In this document: positions 16,880 to 25,368 of the stretch, piece after piece | Layout of the letters: each line of letters opens with the position of its first letter | Position numbering within the stretch: position 1 is the first letter of the stretch | Assembly (NCBI RefSeq): GCF_000768695.1 | Contig: NZ_AVPL01000039.1 | Coordinates: forward strand, 1 to 35,175 | Origin: Knoellia aerolata DSM 18566 | GTDB taxonomy: Bacteria > Actinomycetota > Actinomycetes > Actinomycetales > Dermatophilaceae | Reading direction: 5' to 3' | Length of the DNA stretch: 35,175 nucleotides | The notes under the pieces: generated by a model | Told to the model about the DNA's origin: nothing | What the model saw: the letters and a program-made list of their open reading frames with translations, nothing else | Database searches by the model: none | Position numbers and translations under genes: made by a program

Positions 16880-16885
16880 ATTGTG
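16880..16885 (-). promoter_or_regulatory. Possible -10 element for the RNase-barstar pair
   Basis: The minus strand reads CACAAT seven nt before the GTG at 16872. It lacks the leading T, so support is moderate. Confidence 0.4.
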
Positions 16886-16904
16886 CCCGGCGGGGCCTGC
16901 CTGC

Positions 16905-18218
16905 TCAGGGCAGGGCGTTCCAGGTGTCGACGAACGTGGCGGGCAGCTCGCGGCTGCGGCCGTCGGCCTGCTCGAGGCGGTGGGCGACGTCAAGGGAGTA
17001 GTCGTCGTCGCCGAGGTGGAGGTTGAGGCCGCTCCCGACCGGGACGTGCCGCTTGACGACCGGGAGCACGGTGCGCAGGTCGCCGCCGGCGGGCGCCGAG
17101 ATGGTCACCTGTCGCCGGGCTCCCGACCCACCGGGTTCGCGCCAGCCGACCGAGCCGATGCCCGGGTCCGCGACGAGGGCGGCGAAGTCGGCGAGGTCAG
17201 CGGAGAGGTCGGCCCCGAGGTCGCTGCCGGCCTCGAAGTCGGCGCCCCGGTCGACGGTCCACAGCGGGTGGTCGCTGCCCTGGGTCGTGACGTGCAGCCG
17301 CACCGACCCGTGCGCCGCGGACCGGGCCACGGCTGCCCGGACGGTCGGTGCGACGTCCGCGGCCGAGGCCACCCGGACGACGACGAGCGAGGACGACACG
17401 AACCGCGCCGACACCACGCCGGGGAGGGCCCCGAGCTCGGTCCTCAACGGGCCGGCGAAGGTCGGCGGGGCCATGTCCTCGGGGTGCGCGCCCCCGGTGC
17501 GCACGGTCACGGCCACGTCGGGTGCGACGGCGGCCACGGCCGTGCGGACGGCGACGGGGTCGACTCCGGGCTGCACGCTGAGCTCGAGCGCGGACCCGTC
17601 GAGGGCGAAGGTGTTGAGATCCGATGCGTCGAGCGCGCCCAGGGCCTGCGCGAGGTGCGGGGTGAGGTCGCGCCACAGGCCGTCGAGCTCGCCGCGCGGT
17701 GCGGAGATCCTCCCGTCGACGGGGAGGTCACGAGCAGCACCCGCCGACGCGAGGGCGGACTGGACCACCGCGATGTCCGCGGCGACGTCGGCGAGGTCAC
17801 CGGCATACGTGTCGCAGTCCAACCGGCCGAGCAGCGAACGGGACTGTGCCCGCAGCTCCTCGCGCAGGGCGAGGTGCTGCGCCCGCCGGTCCCCCGCGGT
17901 GCAGATCTCGAGGCCGTTGGCCCGCAGGCTGGCGGTGTCGCCGGAGCCCTCGAGTAGGGCGGCGACCGCGTCCTCGACCTCGGTGAGGGTCTGCGCCGTC
18001 GCGTCCGGGCGCACCGTGACCGTCGCATGGAAGGACCCCGACCAGGGCAGGACGTTGTCGGCGGAGCTCGAGACGTCGTCGAGGACGTCACCGTGCTGGG
18101 CGGTGAGGGCGCGCTCGAAGTCCGCGGCCTTGGCCGAGCCCTTGTTGACGTCACCGCAGCCACCGAGCGCCAGGGCAGCGCCCAGCAGGACCGTGACCGA
18201 CGTGACGCGGCTGCTCAT
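16905..18218 (-). CDS. Lipoprotein of unknown function with repeated strand-helix modules
   Basis: I do not recognise the family. The 437-residue product starts with a signal peptide and lipobox ending in ALGGC (Cys21), so it should be a lipid-anchored surface protein. The mature part seems to repeat a unit in which a strand (VTVRPDA, LELSVQPGVD, VVVRVASAAD, VTISAPAGGD) leads into a helix and another strand, perhaps four BON-like or ACT-like modules of about 80-100 residues. The start at 18218 overlaps the SseB-like gene by 4 bp (ATGA), so the two are probably co-expressed. Another open frame upstream of 18218 is shadow of that gene. It ends 33 bp before the RNase start. Confidence 0.75.
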   Translation of the reverse strand: MSSRVTSVTVLLGAALALGGCGDVNKGSAKAADFERALTAQHGDVLDDVSSSADNVLPWSGSFHATVTVRPDATAQTLTEVEDAVAALLEGSGDTASLRANGLEICTAGDRRAQHLALREELRAQSRSLLGRLDCDTYAGDLADVAADIAVVQSALASAGAARDLPVDGRISAPRGELDGLWRDLTPHLAQALGALDASDLNTFALDGSALELSVQPGVDPVAVRTAVAAVAPDVAVTVRTGGAHPEDMAPPTFAGPLRTELGALPGVVSARFVSSSLVVVRVASAADVAPTVRAAVARSAAHGSVRLHVTTQGSDHPLWTVDRGADFEAGSDLGADLSADLADFAALVADPGIGSVGWREPGGSGARRQVTISAPAGGDLRTVLPVVKRHVPVGSGLNLHLGDDDYSLDVAHRLEQADGRSRELPATFVDTWNALP

Positions 18219-18628
18219 GGGAGGAAGGCGTGGATGGCGCGGAGCTGGGCGAGCGGGGCGAAGAACCCGAGCGTGCCCTGGTCGACCACGACTCTCTGCA
18301 CCCCGTGCTCGGCGATCTGGTCGCACATGTCGAGGACCCGCTGGCTCGGCACGGCCAGCGACAGGCCGGCCTGCTCCTCGCTGAACCCGTTGGCCAGCGC
18401 GAACTCCCGGGCGCGGGCGCCGGAGGTGAAGGCGAGCAGGGACGGGACGCCGTCGACCGTGCCGACCAAGGGGCCGACGTCCGGCGGCGTGCCGCGGGCG
18501 ACGAACCACCACCTGTCGAGCGAGAACATGGCTCCCCAGAGGGCGGTCTGTGCGTCGAGGGCGCCCCCGGACGCCCGGACCGCCTCCGAGAGGTCGTCGA
18601 TCGACGCGGTCTGCTCGGCATCGGTCAT
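18215..18628 (-). CDS. SseB N-terminal domain-like protein
   Basis: The 137-residue protein resembles the SseB N-terminal family found widely in actinobacteria: LDRWWFVARG (about 38-47), then VPSLLAFTSGARAREFALANGF with the characteristic 'FTS...A..FA' pattern, and VVDQGTLGFFAPLAQLRAI at the end. No enzymatic motif is seen and the family has no firm function. It has neither a signal peptide nor membrane segments, while its co-transcribed neighbour is a lipoprotein. The ATG at 18628 has TACGGT six nt upstream. A 22-bp hairpin occupies the region where its -35 would be. Confidence 0.72.
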   Translation of the reverse strand: MTDAEQTASIDDLSEAVRASGGALDAQTALWGAMFSLDRWWFVARGTPPDVGPLVGTVDGVPSLLAFTSGARAREFALANGFSEEQAGLSLAVPSQRVLDMCDQIAEHGVQRVVVDQGTLGFFAPLAQLRAIHAFLP

Positions 18629-18634
18629 GCCCCC

Positions 18635-18640
18635 ACCGTA
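18635..18640 (-). promoter_or_regulatory. -10 element of a leaderless promoter (SseB-like/lipoprotein pair)
   Basis: The minus strand reads TACGGT six nt before the ATG at 18628. The hairpin at 18649-18698 overlaps the upstream promoter region. Confidence 0.5.
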
Positions 18641-18648
18641 CGGACCCG

Positions 18649-18698
18649 CTTGCGTCCGCAACCCTGGTCGGGATCGCGACCAGGGTTGCGGACGCAAG
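18649..18698. terminator. 22-bp perfect hairpin after gabD
   Basis: Perfect 22-nt arms (18649-18670 and 18677-18698) enclose a 6-nt loop. It begins 9 bp beyond the gabD stop. The outer arm TTGCGTCCGC resembles that of the hairpin at 26820-26865 (TTGCGTCTGC). There is no U-tract. Confidence 0.85.
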
Positions 18699-18707
18699 GA
18701 GGCGGGA

Positions 18708-20171
18708 TCACGGGTTGAGGGAGACGTAGGTGGTCTCGAGGTACTCGTGGATCCCCTCGAACCCACCCTCACGCCCGAAGCCCGAGTGCTTGACGCCACC
18801 GAACGGTGCCGCGGCGTTCGACACGATGCCCGTGTTGATGCCGACCATGCCGAAGTCGAGGGCCTCGCTGATGCGCAGCACGCGGGCGTGGTCCCGGGTG
18901 TAGGCGTAGGCCACGAGGCCGTACTCGGTCGCGTTGGCCTGACGGACGGCGTCGGCCTCGTCGGTGAAGGTCGTGACCGGGGCGACCGGGCCGAAGATCT
19001 CCTCCGTGAGCACCCGCGCCCCGGCCGGCACGTCGGCGAGGACGGTCGGCGCGTAGAAGTGCCCGCGTCCGGCGACCTTCACTCCCCCGGTGAGCACCGT
19101 GGCTCCACGCTCGACGGCGTCGCGGACCAGCTCGTCGACGCCGTCGCGGGCGGTCTCGGTGATGAGTGGGCCGACCTCGACGCCGGCCTTCGTGCCCTTG
19201 CCGACGGTGAGGGCGCCCATGCGCCGGGCGAGCGCCGCCGCGAAGTCGTCGACCACGGACTCGTGCACGAGGAAGCGGTTGGCGGAGGTGCAGGCCTCAC
19301 CGATGTTGCGCATCTTGGCGAGCATCGCTCCGTCGACCGCCGCGTCGAGGTCGGCGTCCTCGAAGACGAGGAAGGGGGCGTTGCCGCCGAGCTCCATCGA
19401 CACGCGCAGCAGCTGCTCGGCGGACTGCTCGACGAGCCGCCTGCCCACGCTGGTGGACCCGGTGAAGGTGAGCTTGCGCAGCCGGGGGTCGCGGATGATC
19501 GGCTCCGAGACCTCTGCGCTGGACGAGGTGGTGATGACGTTGAGGACGCCCGGCGGGAGGCCGGCCTCCTCGAGCACCGCGGCGAGCGCCAGCATCGACA
19601 GGGGCGTCTCCCCGGCGGGCTTGACGACCATCGTGCAGCCGGCCGCCACCGCCGGTCCGATCTTGCGGGTGCCCATGGCCAGCGGGAAGTTCCACGGCGT
19701 GACCATGAACGTCGGTCCGACCGGCTTCTGCAGCGTGAGCAGGCGTGAGCCGCCCGCCGGGTTGACGGCATACCGCCCGTGGATCCGCACGGCCTCCTCG
19801 CTGAACCACCGGAGGAACTCGGCGCCGTAGGTGACCTCGCCACGCGACTCCGCGAGCGGCTTGCCCATCTCGAGGGTCATGAGCAGGGCGAGCTCCTCGG
19901 TCCGCGCCGTGAGCAGCTCGAACGCGCACCGCAGGATCTCGCCCCGTTCGCGTGGTGCCGTGGTGGCCCAGTCCGCCTGTGCCGCAACGGCTGCGTCCAG
20001 CGCCGCGGTCCCGTCGGCGATGGTGGCGTCGGCGACCTCGACGAGGACCGAGCCGGTGGCCGGGTCGTGCACGGGGAACGTGGTCGCGCTGAGCGAGTCG
20101 CGCCACTCGCCGCCGATGAGGAGCTGGGTCGGGACGGACGAGAGGACGGACTTCTGGGTCACGGCAGCCAT
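18708..20171 (-). CDS. gabD: Succinate-semialdehyde dehydrogenase (aldehyde dehydrogenase family)
   Basis: The 487-residue protein oxidises an aldehyde with NAD(P)+ in the cytosol. The fold landmarks are TPWNFP (158-163, Asn161), the cofactor motif FTGSTSVGRRL (236-246), MELGGNAPF with general base Glu260, and the nucleophile Cys294 in GEACTSANR. The overall sequence is closest to the GabD group (LLIGGEWRDS, FPVHDPATG, VKPAGETP, PFGGVKHSGFGREGG), which feeds succinate semialdehyde from GABA or polyamines into the TCA cycle, but no GABA transaminase is adjacent. The ATG at 20171 has TAGGGT six nt upstream. Confidence 0.9.
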   Translation of the reverse strand: MAAVTQKSVLSSVPTQLLIGGEWRDSLSATTFPVHDPATGSVLVEVADATIADGTAALDAAVAAQADWATTAPRERGEILRCAFELLTARTEELALLMTLEMGKPLAESRGEVTYGAEFLRWFSEEAVRIHGRYAVNPAGGSRLLTLQKPVGPTFMVTPWNFPLAMGTRKIGPAVAAGCTMVVKPAGETPLSMLALAAVLEEAGLPPGVLNVITTSSSAEVSEPIIRDPRLRKLTFTGSTSVGRRLVEQSAEQLLRVSMELGGNAPFLVFEDADLDAAVDGAMLAKMRNIGEACTSANRFLVHESVVDDFAAALARRMGALTVGKGTKAGVEVGPLITETARDGVDELVRDAVERGATVLTGGVKVAGRGHFYAPTVLADVPAGARVLTEEIFGPVAPVTTFTDEADAVRQANATEYGLVAYAYTRDHARVLRISEALDFGMVGINTGIVSNAAAPFGGVKHSGFGREGGFEGIHEYLETTYVSLNP

Positions 20172-20177
20172 GACCCG

Positions 20178-20183
20178 ACCCTA
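20178..20183 (-). promoter_or_regulatory. gabD: -10 element of a leaderless promoter (gabD)
   Basis: The minus strand reads TAGGGT six nt before the ATG at 20171, without a Shine-Dalgarno site. Confidence 0.55.
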
Positions 20184-20229
20184 GCCACAGACGGCAGCGC
20201 CGGAGAGGGGTCGGCGAGCGCGACCGGGG

Positions 20230-20235
20230 CAGGAT
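20230..20235 (+). promoter_or_regulatory. -10 element of a leaderless promoter (LOG-like gene)
   Basis: CAGGAT stands six nt before the ATG at 20242. It is divergent from the gabD element 47 bp away. Confidence 0.5.
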
Positions 20236-20241
20236 GGGCGC

Positions 20242-21348
20242 ATGACGGAGATCGAGACCCTGCAGGACCTCGACACCACGCTGGCCGGCGGCGGGTCGCT
20301 CCGGGGTCTGCGGATCCAGGATCTCGACCTCACCGGGCGTGAGGGTCAGCTCCTCGCCCGGACGGACCTCGACGGCATGGTCGTGCTCGGCGGCCGCCTC
20401 TCCCCCGCGCTCGACGCGCACCTGCGGTTGCACGGCGCGCTGGTCTTCCCCACGGACCCCCATGCGCCGGTGAACCCCTACCGGGCGACGCTCTACCAGC
20501 CCCATGAGCTCTACGCCGGCCTGCTCGAGCACGGCTACGAGGGCACCCCGGACGCCCTGGCGTACCACTGGTCGAGGGACGCGACGCTGCACCACGACGC
20601 CTTCGTGAACCTGCTCCGGGCCGTCCACGACGACTCCGTCAGCGACGCCCTCACCGAGTTCCTCCACGGCGCCCCGGTCGTCGGCGTCATGGGCGGCCAC
20701 GCGCTGGCGCGCGGGACCGAGGCGTATGCCGGCGCCGCCCGTCTCGGTCACCGGTTCGCCGACGAGGGGCTCGTCGTCGCCACCGGCGGCGGCCCGGGCG
20801 CGATGGAGGCGGCCAACCTCGGGGCGCTGTGCCCGTCGGAGGCGGTGCTGGACGGCGCGCTCCGACGTCTGGTCGGCACGGCGTCGTTCCACCCATCGAT
20901 CACGGACTGGGCCCGCGTCGCGCTGGAGGCGTACGACGAGATCGTGCGGATCCCGTTGCGGGAGAGCGTGGTCCGGTCCATCGGCATCCCCACGTGGTTC
21001 TACGGGCACGAGCCGCCCAACGTGTTCTGCAACGGCATCGCGAAGTACTTCAGCAACGCCGTGCGCGAGGACGGCCTGCTGGCGCGCGCCAACGCCGGGC
21101 TCGTCGTGCTGCACGGCGCCGCCGGGACCGTGCAGGAGATCTTCCAGTCGATCACCCCGCTGTACTACGCCGACGAGGGCCGCGTCCTGGCGCCGCTGGT
21201 GCTCGTCGGCGTGGACCACTGGTCACGGGAGGTGCCCGTGTGGCCCGCCATCGAGGCGCTGGGCCGGGACCGTGGGCTGGGTCGGGTCGTGCACCTCGTC
21301 GACGGCGTCGACGAGGCCGCCGAGATCGTGCTCAGCTCTCGCGGGTGA
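20242..21348 (+). CDS. Large LOG-like Rossmann-fold nucleotide-binding protein
   Basis: The 368-residue protein has the lysine-decarboxylase-like/LOG fold: VVGVMGGHALARG (146-158), the nucleotide loop TGGGPGAMEAAN (181-192) and HGAAGTVQEIF (291-301), which replaces the usual PGGxGTxxE. LOG enzymes release a free base from nucleoside 5'-monophosphates; the longer bacterial relatives (PpnN type) act on purine or pyrimidine nucleotides. The N-terminal 140 residues are extra compared with the short LOG family. The changed motif keeps the GT and Glu, so activity is possible but not assured. The start is fixed by CAGGAT upstream. Its 3' end overlaps the convergent copper-enzyme gene by 17 bp. Confidence 0.82.
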   Translation: MTEIETLQDLDTTLAGGGSLRGLRIQDLDLTGREGQLLARTDLDGMVVLGGRLSPALDAHLRLHGALVFPTDPHAPVNPYRATLYQPHELYAGLLEHGYEGTPDALAYHWSRDATLHHDAFVNLLRAVHDDSVSDALTEFLHGAPVVGVMGGHALARGTEAYAGAARLGHRFADEGLVVATGGGPGAMEAANLGALCPSEAVLDGALRRLVGTASFHPSITDWARVALEAYDEIVRIPLRESVVRSIGIPTWFYGHEPPNVFCNGIAKYFSNAVREDGLLARANAGLVVLHGAAGTVQEIFQSITPLYYADEGRVLAPLVLVGVDHWSREVPVWPAIEALGRDRGLGRVVHLVDGVDEAAEIVLSSRG

Positions 21349-22522
21349 GCAGGACGATGCCGAGGCACATCTCGTCGGTGGTGCCCTCGCCCCAGGCGAC
21401 GTAGCGCTCACGCAGGTCCTTGAAGGCCGGCAGGACGTCACGCAGCGACTGGTCATGAGTGCAGGTCACGGTGAGCGTGTCGCCCTTCTCGACGACGGCC
21501 GGCTTGGCGAGGGGTACCGCAGCCTGGTCGTCGAAGTTCCAGACGGGGATGTCGAGGACCCGCCGGGCCTGCGGCGTGCCCTTGTTGACGTCGACGGTGA
21601 TGGACTTGCCGAGCAGGTGCATGTGGCCGGCCACCGCGCGGATCCGGCCGGCCTCCCGGACCGGCCGCGTGCACGACTGGGTCGGGCCGGGCCTGGTCTC
21701 ACCGCAGAGGAGGTGGAGCAGGTCGGCCGTGGCCACCTGCTCGCCGAAGCGGGCCCGGATGTCGGCCACCGCGGGGGTGCGCGCGCACAGCTCCCCCGGC
21801 GTCCCCGTGCGGCACGGCAGCTCGACGGGCGCGGGCAGCAGCATGGTCTCGAGTGGCGTCTTGTCGCCGGCGCTGGCCGGGCTCAGCCGGAGGCGGGCGC
21901 TGCTCTGGTCCGCACCTCCTCCCGCGAGCAGGTTGTAGTGCACCTGAATGACGATGCGTGAGCCCTGCGCGAGCGGGATGCCGATGTCCTCGGCCATGAC
22001 GCGCTCACCGCCGCCGGGCGCCCAGGCGCCGACCCACTCGGCGTTGTTGAGCTGGGCACCGGGGCCGTTGTCGACTCCGGAGCCGCCGAAGCAGGTCCAG
22101 CCCGCGCCCTCGTCCTTGGCGTCGGCGGCCTCGGCTGCCGCGACCTTGCCGGGGTCGACCTTGAAGAGGATGACGTGGTGCACGGCCGCCGCGTTGTCGG
22201 GCGTGACCTTGATGCCGCTGACGATCATGTCCTGCGCGAAGGCCGGGTCCACGAGGAAGCAGCGGTAGTCGTCGGTGCCGGTGCCGAACGGCGCCTTGGG
22301 CGTGTACTTCGCCGGGAGGGTCAGCTCTTGGAACGTCTCACCGGCCCGCAGGGCGACCTCGGGCGGCTCGGGCACGGCGGCAGCCTTCGCGCCGGAGGTG
22401 GGTGAGGCGTCGTGGGTGCTGCTGTGCGAGCCGCCACCGCGCAGGTTGTCGGGCAGGGCGCCGCCGCAGGCCGAGAGGCTGAGGGCGGCGACGAGTCCGG
22501 CCGCGGCAGTGCGAATGCGCAT
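21332..22522 (-). CDS. Lipoprotein of the copper type II ascorbate-dependent monooxygenase (PHM/DBH) family
   Basis: The 396-residue product has a signal peptide with lipobox LSAC (Cys19), a short disordered linker and a two-lobed monooxygenase-like domain. All copper ligands expected from peptidylglycine hydroxylating monooxygenase can be placed: His115 and His116 (AVHHVILFKV) and His195 (IQVHYN) for one copper, His300 and His302 (AGHMHLLGKS) and Met385 (DEMCLG) for the other. It should therefore be able to hydroxylate a C-H bond using O2 at the outer face, but its substrate is unknown. The ATG at 22522 has TACTCT five nt upstream; a longer frame upstream is not supported. It overlaps the LOG-like gene tail to tail. 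Confidence 0.86.
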   Translation of the reverse strand: MRIRTAAAGLVAALSLSACGGALPDNLRGGGSHSSTHDASPTSGAKAAAVPEPPEVALRAGETFQELTLPAKYTPKAPFGTGTDDYRCFLVDPAFAQDMIVSGIKVTPDNAAAVHHVILFKVDPGKVAAAEAADAKDEGAGWTCFGGSGVDNGPGAQLNNAEWVGAWAPGGGERVMAEDIGIPLAQGSRIVIQVHYNLLAGGGADQSSARLRLSPASAGDKTPLETMLLPAPVELPCRTGTPGELCARTPAVADIRARFGEQVATADLLHLLCGETRPGPTQSCTRPVREAGRIRAVAGHMHLLGKSITVDVNKGTPQARRVLDIPVWNFDDQAAVPLAKPAVVEKGDTLTVTCTHDQSLRDVLPAFKDLRERYVAWGEGTTDEMCLGIVLLTRES

Positions 22523-22527
22523 ACTCC

Positions 22528-22533
22528 AGAGTA
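22528..22533 (-). promoter_or_regulatory. -10 element of a probable leaderless promoter (copper monooxygenase-like gene)
   Basis: The minus strand reads TACTCT five nt before the ATG at 22522. The spacing is one shorter than is usual here. Confidence 0.42.
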
Positions 22534-22607
22534 GACGCTGGCCGACGGGTGCCCGCTGGAACCGAGGAGGGTGCGCCCGGCATACGCCGGACGCGAGGTG
22601 GCGAGGG

Positions 22608-23840
22608 TCAGGTCGTCGCGGCAGCGAGCTGTCCGCACGCCCCGTCGATGTCCGAGCCACGGGTGTCGCGGACGGTGGTGGGGATGCCGTGGGCGCGCAG
22701 GCGCTCGACGAACTGCTGCTCCACGCCGCGGCGTGACGCGGTCCATTTCGACCCGGGTGTCGGGTTGAGCGGGATCGGGTTGACGTGGACCCAGCCCCTG
22801 CCGCGCGCGGTGAGCTTGTCGCCGAGGAGGTCGGCGCGCCAGGCCTGGTCGTTGATGTCGCGGATGAGCGCGTACTCGATGCTCACACGGCGGCCGGTCA
22901 CCTCGTAGTAGCGGTAGGCCGCGTCGAGCGCCTCGTCGACCTTCCAGCGGGTGTTGATCGGGACCAGCTCGTCGCGCAGCTCGTCGTCGGGGGCGTGCAG
23001 CGAGAGGGCGAGGGTCACCGGGATGCCCTCGGCGGCGAGCTTGTCGATGCCGGGGACGAGGCCGACCGTGGACATCGTGATGCCGCGCGCCGACATGCCG
23101 AGACCGTCCGGTGAGGGGTCGGTGAGCCGGCGGATGGCGCCGATCGCGGCACGGTAGTTGGCCAGCGCCTCGCCCATGCCCATGAAGACGACGTTGCTGA
23201 CGCGCTGCGGCCCGACGGCGGACGCCGTCGACGCCTCGCCCGTGTCCTGGTCGGTCTCGTCGCCCAGCCCCGCCTCGGCCGGGTGGGTCGCCCCGATCGC
23301 CGGGAGGGCGCCGTGGCGGAGCTTGCGGTTGGCGTCGACGACCTGCTCGACGATCTCCGCCGCCGACATGTTGCGGGTGAGCCCGGCCTGACCGGTGGCG
23401 CAGAACGGGCAGTTCATGCCGCAACCGGCCTGACTGGAGACGCAGAGGGTGACCCGGCTGGGGTAGCGCATGAGCACCGACTCGACGAGCGCCCCGTCGT
23501 GCAGGCGCCACACCGACTTGAGCGTCGCACCACGGTCGGCCTCGAGGGTGCGGATCGGGGTGAGCAGGGTCGGGAGGAGGTCGGCCACGAGGTCGTCGCG
23601 GACCGCCTTGGGGAGGTCGGTCATGTCCTCGGGCGACTCGACGAGCCGCTCGAAGTAGTGGGTGGACAGCTGCTTGGCCCGGAACCCCTTGTGGCCCAGC
23701 GCCTCGACGGCGGCCTTGCGCTCGGCGGGGCTGAGGTCGGCGAGGTGGCGCGGAGGCTTGCCGCGGCGGGGCGCCTGGAAGGTCAGCTGCCCGGGCACGG
23801 GCGGGCCGACGGTGGGCTCGGGCAGCTCGGCGGGGGTCAC
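22608..23840 (-). CDS. rlmN: 23S rRNA (adenine2503-C2)-methyltransferase RlmN
   Basis: RlmN is a radical-SAM enzyme that methylates A2503 of 23S rRNA and A37 of some tRNAs. The cluster motif CGMNCPFC (Cys140, Cys144, Cys147) and the C-terminal catalytic Cys402 in DIDGACGQL are present, as are [24 protein letters not shown] and [17 protein letters not shown]. The 410-residue length is above the usual 340-370 because of an N-terminal tail and an insertion of about 30 residues (180-212, rich in Ala, Thr and acidic residues). The usual GMGEPLANY reads GMGEALANY. The GTG at 23840 overlaps cdsA by 4 bp (GTGA), which fixes the start. Confidence 0.95.
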   Translation of the reverse strand: MTPAELPEPTVGPPVPGQLTFQAPRRGKPPRHLADLSPAERKAAVEALGHKGFRAKQLSTHYFERLVESPEDMTDLPKAVRDDLVADLLPTLLTPIRTLEADRGATLKSVWRLHDGALVESVLMRYPSRVTLCVSSQAGCGMNCPFCATGQAGLTRNMSAAEIVEQVVDANRKLRHGALPAIGATHPAEAGLGDETDQDTGEASTASAVGPQRVSNVVFMGMGEALANYRAAIGAIRRLTDPSPDGLGMSARGITMSTVGLVPGIDKLAAEGIPVTLALSLHAPDDELRDELVPINTRWKVDEALDAAYRYYEVTGRRVSIEYALIRDINDQAWRADLLGDKLTARGRGWVHVNPIPLNPTPGSKWTASRRGVEQQFVERLRAHGIPTTVRDTRGSDIDGACGQLAAATT

Positions 23841-24697
23841 GGTGCGGCCCAGAGGAGCAGCGCCCAGACGACCGGAACGCAGAGAACGAGGGAGTCGAGC
23901 CGGTCCATGAGGCCTCCGTGGCCGGGGAGCAGTGTCCCCATGTCCTTGATGCCGAGGTCGCGCTTGATGCTCGACTCGATGAGGTCGCCGATCGTGGCGG
24001 CGGCGGCGACGACGACGCCGATGACGGCTCCGTGCCACCAGGTCCCGTCGAGGAGGAGGACCAGCGACACGGCGCCGACGACGGCACACGTGAACGCGGA
24101 GCCAGCGAAGCCCTCCCACGACTTCTTCGGCGACAGCGACGGCGCCATCGGGTGCTTGCCGAGGAAGACCCCGAACGCGTAGCCGCCGATGTCCGAGGCG
24201 ACGGTGACGAGGACGAAGTAGACGATGCGCAGGTGCCCGTCGTCGCCGGCGAGGAGCAGCGCGGCGAAGCCCCCGAGGAAGCACGGGTACAGCGCGATGA
24301 ACAGGGCGCCGGCGATGTCGCGGATGGCACCGTCGACGCCGTCCGCGACGCGCCACACGAGCACCCCGACGCAGGTCAGCCCGAAGGTGAGGACAAGCGC
24401 CTCCGGCCCGCGGTAGTAGGCCGAGAGCAGCATCGAGACCGCGCCGATGACGACGGGCACGATCGGCGCGTCGATGCCGACCTGGCGCACCGCCCGACGC
24501 AGCTCCCAGGCGCCGATGCAGATGGCCGCCACGAGGATCGGGAGGAAGAACTCGCGGTTGAAGGCCAGCGAGACGATGATGAGGGCCGCCAGACCCACAC
24601 CGACGCCGATGGCGGCGGGCAGGTCGCGCCCGGCCTTCGTGCGCGACCGCTGCACCGGAGGCGCAGCGGGTTCCTCTGTCGTGGATGAGTCGCTCAT
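23837..24697 (-). CDS. cdsA: Phosphatidate cytidylyltransferase
   Basis: CdsA makes CDP-diacylglycerol from phosphatidic acid and CTP, the branch point of phospholipid synthesis. The 286-residue membrane protein has about eight hydrophobic segments and the family signature near its C-terminus, [21 protein letters not shown], followed by LMDRLDSL. A Ser/Thr/Pro-rich cytosolic N-terminus precedes the first segment. The ATG at 24697 is preferred; an in-frame GTG at 24712 is possible. It lies 21 bp after frr and overlaps rlmN by 4 bp, in the pyrH-frr-cdsA-rlmN operon. Confidence 0.94.
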   Translation of the reverse strand: MSDSSTTEEPAAPPVQRSRTKAGRDLPAAIGVGVGLAALIIVSLAFNREFFLPILVAAICIGAWELRRAVRQVGIDAPIVPVVIGAVSMLLSAYYRGPEALVLTFGLTCVGVLVWRVADGVDGAIRDIAGALFIALYPCFLGGFAALLLAGDDGHLRIVYFVLVTVASDIGGYAFGVFLGKHPMAPSLSPKKSWEGFAGSAFTCAVVGAVSLVLLLDGTWWHGAVIGVVVAAAATIGDLIESSIKRDLGIKDMGTLLPGHGGLMDRLDSLVLCVPVVWALLLWAAP

Positions 24698-24718
24698 CAC
24701 GGGGACGTCCACCCGAGG

Positions 24719-25276
24719 TCAGACCTCGAGCAGCTCGGTCTCCTTGCTCTTGAGCACCTCGTCGATGGTGTCGACGTACTTCTTCGTCGTGGACTCGAGG
24801 TCCTTCTCGGCGCGTGCGCCCTCGTCCTCACCGACGTCGCCGTCCTTGACGAGCTTCTCGATGGACTCCTTGGCCTGGCGCCGGATGTTGCGGATCGCGA
24901 CCTTCGCGTCCTCGGCCTGGCCGCGCGCCATCTTGATGTACTCCTTGCGGCGCTCCTCGGTGAGCTGCGGGAGGATGCACCGGATGATGTTGCCGTCGTT
25001 GGACGGGTTGATGCCGAGGTCGGCGTCCCGAAGCGCCCTCTCGATGTTGCCCATCGCGCCCTTGTCGAACGGGGAGATGAGGATCGTGCGCGCCTCGGGC
25101 GTCTGGAACGACGCGAGCTGCTGCAGCGGGGTCGGCGCGCCGTAGTAGTCGACGACGACCTTGTTGAACATGCCGGGGTGCGCGCGGCCCGTGCGGATGC
25201 CGGAGAAGTTGTCCTTGGCGACCTCGACGGCCTTCTCCATCTTCTCCTCGGCCTCGAGCATGGTGTCGTCGATCAT
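24719..25276 (-). CDS. frr: Ribosome recycling factor
   Basis: RRF works with EF-G to split the ribosome after termination. The product from the ATG at 25276 has 185 residues, exactly the family length, and shows the long three-helix bundle with [10 protein letters not shown] (about 29-38), [36 protein letters not shown] and the C-terminal helix. GGAGA lies about 10 nt upstream of the ATG. An upstream extension of the open frame is non-coding-looking. The gap of 92 bp to pyrH contains one CGGCATAC motif. Confidence 0.97.
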   Translation of the reverse strand: MIDDTMLEAEEKMEKAVEVAKDNFSGIRTGRAHPGMFNKVVVDYYGAPTPLQQLASFQTPEARTILISPFDKGAMGNIERALRDADLGINPSNDGNIIRCILPQLTEERRKEYIKMARGQAEDAKVAIRNIRRQAKESIEKLVKDGDVGEDEGARAEKDLESTTKKYVDTIDEVLKSKETELLEV

Positions 25277-25368
25277 CTGCGCAGGTCTCCTTCGGTATGC
25301 CGCGCCGCTGAAGTGGTGCGGCGGGGTCCAGTCTGTCAAAGAATCGCCCGGTCGAGAGCCACCGCGGG

